Below are positions 60,696-64,000 of a stretch of DNA of 64,000 nt, piece by piece. The notes under the pieces were generated by a model. It was not told the DNA's origin and made no database searches. It saw only the letters and a list, made by a program, of their open reading frames with translations. How positions within the stretch are numbered: position 1 is the first letter of the stretch; each line of letters starts with the position of its first letter. A program made the translations under genes and the position numbers. The stretch lies in assembly GCF_029338515.1 (NCBI RefSeq), contig NZ_CP119988.1:744001-808000 (forward strand). Reading direction: 5' to 3'. Source of the DNA: Haloglomus litoreum. Lineage in GTDB: Archaea > Halobacteriota > Halobacteria > Halobacteriales > Haloarculaceae.

Positions 60696-61008
60696 ACCCG
60701 GGCGTGCGGCCCCAGCGGGCTAATAGGCGGGGGTCGAGAAGCGGGTGGACGACTGCAGTCTTGCAAACCGCGCCGACGGCGCGGTTTCACTTCCGTCGGA
60801 GCTCGCTCCGACGACGTTCGGGCTGTTGCCCCCACCGCTGGCTCGCTCCGCTCGCCAGCGGCTTTTCTCTGAACGTTTGTTGCCGTCATCAGAACGCTCC
60901 ACGTTCTGATTGCCCGTGGAATCGCAGCGCGATTCCACGACGACGAGTGGTTCCGCAGCGCTCGTCGTAGGCGAGCGCGAGAGAACCCGAGTCGGAACAA
61001 CGCTCGAG
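60696..61008. repeat. array of six perfect stem-loops
   Basis: Perfect stems: 60765-60774/60778-60787 (10 bp), 60794-60801/60806-60813 (8), 60836-60842/60854-60860 (7, then TTTTCTCTGAACGTTTG), 60888-60896/60902-60910 (9), 60916-60925/60929-60938 (10) and 60940-60947/60961-60968 (8). No gene fits in the gap. The two flanking genes are both minus-strand. Short loops of 3-5 bases in four of them suggest real folding or cruciform potential. Confidence 0.7.
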
Positions 61009-62937
<1,929 letters not shown>

Positions 62938-63034
62938 CGACCACGTATTCGGGACTGAATCGGAAAAGGATTCGCTAAAACCGCTTTCAGTAACCCTCCT
63001 GATAGGGCGTCACGCTACCACGGTCCACGGGGGC

Positions 63035-63646
63035 TCAGCCGTCGCCGTACCCCTCGATGCGGACCTCGTCGCCGACCGTCACGTTGTGCCGGGTCGTCCA
63101 GTCGTAGTTCACCTCGAGGACGTACTGGCCGTAGCCGGGGTACTCGTAGTCGTTCCCGTCGGCCCCCTCGGGCGGCTCCTCGGCGTGGTGGATGCGCGTG
63201 ATGGTGCCGTTGGCGGCGACGTAGACGATGTCGATACCGAAGCTCATCTTCCGCATTACGTACGTGTGGTCGTCGTTCCCGTCGTAGGGGAACAGCATCC
63301 CGCGGTCCTTGGGCAGGAACTCGGTCTCGGAGAGGCCGGTGTACTTCTGGCGGTAGCTCTCGGCGACGGCCGCCCGGACCCGTCCGAGTTCGTCGCCCGT
63401 CTCCGCGTCCACGGCGACGACCGTCGCGTGCTGGTAGTCGGAGTTGACCGGCGTCGAGGTGTCCTGTGCGCCGCCGGACCCGCTCCCGGCCGTCCCGTTC
63501 CCCGACGCGGGCGCGGCGGTCGAGTTCGGCGGGTGGTAGCCGTCCGTCGTCAGCAGCGGCGCCAGCAGCCCCTGTGTGCCGACGGTCAGCACCGCTGCCA
63601 CCAGGCCGACGAGCACGACCGCCATCGCCACGCGACGGGTGTCCAT
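63035..63646 (-). CDS. DUF192-domain protein with N-terminal membrane anchor
   Basis: A 203-residue protein: one helix at about 7-28 (VAMAVVLVGLVAAVLTVG), a Ser/Gly-rich linker to about 70, then a DUF192 domain (RVRAAVAESYRQKYTGLSETEFLPKDRGMLFPYDG, MRKMSFGIDIVYVAANGTITRIHHAEEPP, YVLEVNYDWTTRHNVTVGDEV). DUF192 domains face outside in many prokaryotes; function is unknown. It is followed on the other side by a 214-base AT-rich gap before tRNA-Val. Confidence 0.85.
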   Translation of the reverse strand: MDTRRVAMAVVLVGLVAAVLTVGTQGLLAPLLTTDGYHPPNSTAAPASGNGTAGSGSGGAQDTSTPVNSDYQHATVVAVDAETGDELGRVRAAVAESYRQKYTGLSETEFLPKDRGMLFPYDGNDDHTYVMRKMSFGIDIVYVAANGTITRIHHAEEPPEGADGNDYEYPGYGQYVLEVNYDWTTRHNVTVGDEVRIEGYGDG

Positions 63647-63860
63647 CGCCGACAGCTACGGGCGAGAGCGGACTAAGCGTTGTGGGAGAGCACGGTCGAG
63701 CGCGAACGGGTCAGAACCACTATTATGGAATAATGGGTGCTTTTTAATTCCAAAAGCCGTCATAAATTCCGAAATTTTCGAATAAATCTGGAAGTGGTAG
63801 GTTAGTCGGCTCCCTATGGAAGGCAAGCGTTATTCCGGTCGCCCGTTGACTCGCGGATGC

Positions 63861-63933
63861 GGGGCCGTGGTCTAGTGGTTATGACGCTTCCCTTACAAGG
63901 AAGAGGTCGGTGGTTCAAATCCGCCCGGCCCCA
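63861..63933 (+). tRNA. tRNA-Val (TAC)
   Basis: Acceptor GGGGCCG pairs with CGGCCCC, discriminator A; anticodon arm UUCCC-UUACAAG-style loop with anticodon UAC; T-arm GGUGG-UUCAAAU-CCGCC. 73 bases, CCA not encoded. The upstream 63715-63800 is AT-rich and should hold its promoter. Confidence 0.94.
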
Positions 63934-64000
63934 CTGAGAACCGCCGAGCACCGCGAGGCGTGTTCGATGCGTCCGGCGGTTTGAATCCCGTCACGAGCGA
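63934..64000 (+). other. tRNA T-arm-like fragment after tRNA-Val
   Basis: The last 30 bases include GGCGGTTTGAATCCCGTCAC, shaped like a T-arm and acceptor 3' strand but not paired with a 5' half in the window. It may be an att-like remnant or part of a tRNA that continues beyond the window. Confidence 0.3.

Overview
The window is haloarchaeal chromosome: very GC-rich, with acidic proteins, twin-arginine lipoprotein signals, TATA boxes about 27-32 bases upstream of start codons (leaderless transcripts), PolD, aIF2-beta, an archaeal NusA-like protein and an S-layer glycoprotein. I could not assign a species. There is no transposase, integrase, phage gene or CRISPR array.

Layout. 1-660: GC-rich repeat module, then AT-rich DNA. 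660-10140: esterase, DUF3179 lipoprotein, PQQ-type sugar dehydrogenase, metallophosphoesterase, UspA/PiT phosphate transporter pair, second UspA, large membrane protein of unknown function. 10210-11810: tRNA-Gln, aIF2-beta, MptD-type protein, small acidic protein. 11920-21735: a complete glutamate-to-arginine gene set using the LysW carrier (argG, argH, lysW, argX, argC, argB, argD, argE, argF), preceded by an arginine-rich leader ORF with a hairpin at its stop, and interrupted by a repeat module between argC and argB. 21785-27400: small membrane protein, thiL, PPC-domain protein, DNA polymerase D large subunit. 27466-31400: secreted protein and S-layer glycoprotein that lacks the usual C-terminal anchor. 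31580-34530: ABC-2 transporter and HtpX. 34667-39584 (minus): 2-oxoacid dehydrogenase E2, E1-beta, E1-alpha and lipoyl synthase. 40345-44603 (minus): rps7, rps12, then a GAF-domain gene and a NarK-type transporter sitting between rps12 and nusA. 44763-54640: sufS, zinc-ribbon HTH regulator, tRNA-Arg with duplicated 3' ends, lipoprotein, cdd, zinc-ribbon protein, srp54, GT87-like protein, two secreted proteins, msrA. 55449-63646: S-adenosylhomocysteine/5'-deoxyadenosine deaminase-type amidohydrolase, acidic repeat surface protein, ahcY, small acidic protein, creatininase-family hydrolase, ABC exporter, DUF192 protein; tRNA-Val near the end.

How genes work together. The arg block encodes every step from glutamate to arginine except carbamoyl phosphate synthesis. 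LipA supplies the lipoyl group needed by the neighbouring E2. AhcY and the amidohydrolase both act in S-adenosyl-nucleoside recycling. SRP54 serves export of the many secreted proteins.

Most interesting signals: (1) a 29-codon Arg-rich leader ORF ahead of argG that looks like an attenuator; (2) a patch of foreign-looking codons in polD exactly over the catalytic motif where other archaea carry inteins, probably a homing or intein-loss scar; (3) a dispersed family of intergenic repeat modules with exact 22-33 bp matches across the window, several next to AT-rich tracts; (4) an array of six hairpins at 60765-60968; (5) an S-layer glycoprotein without its membrane anchor, behind a structured upstream region; (6) three tandem copies of the tRNA-Arg 3' end.
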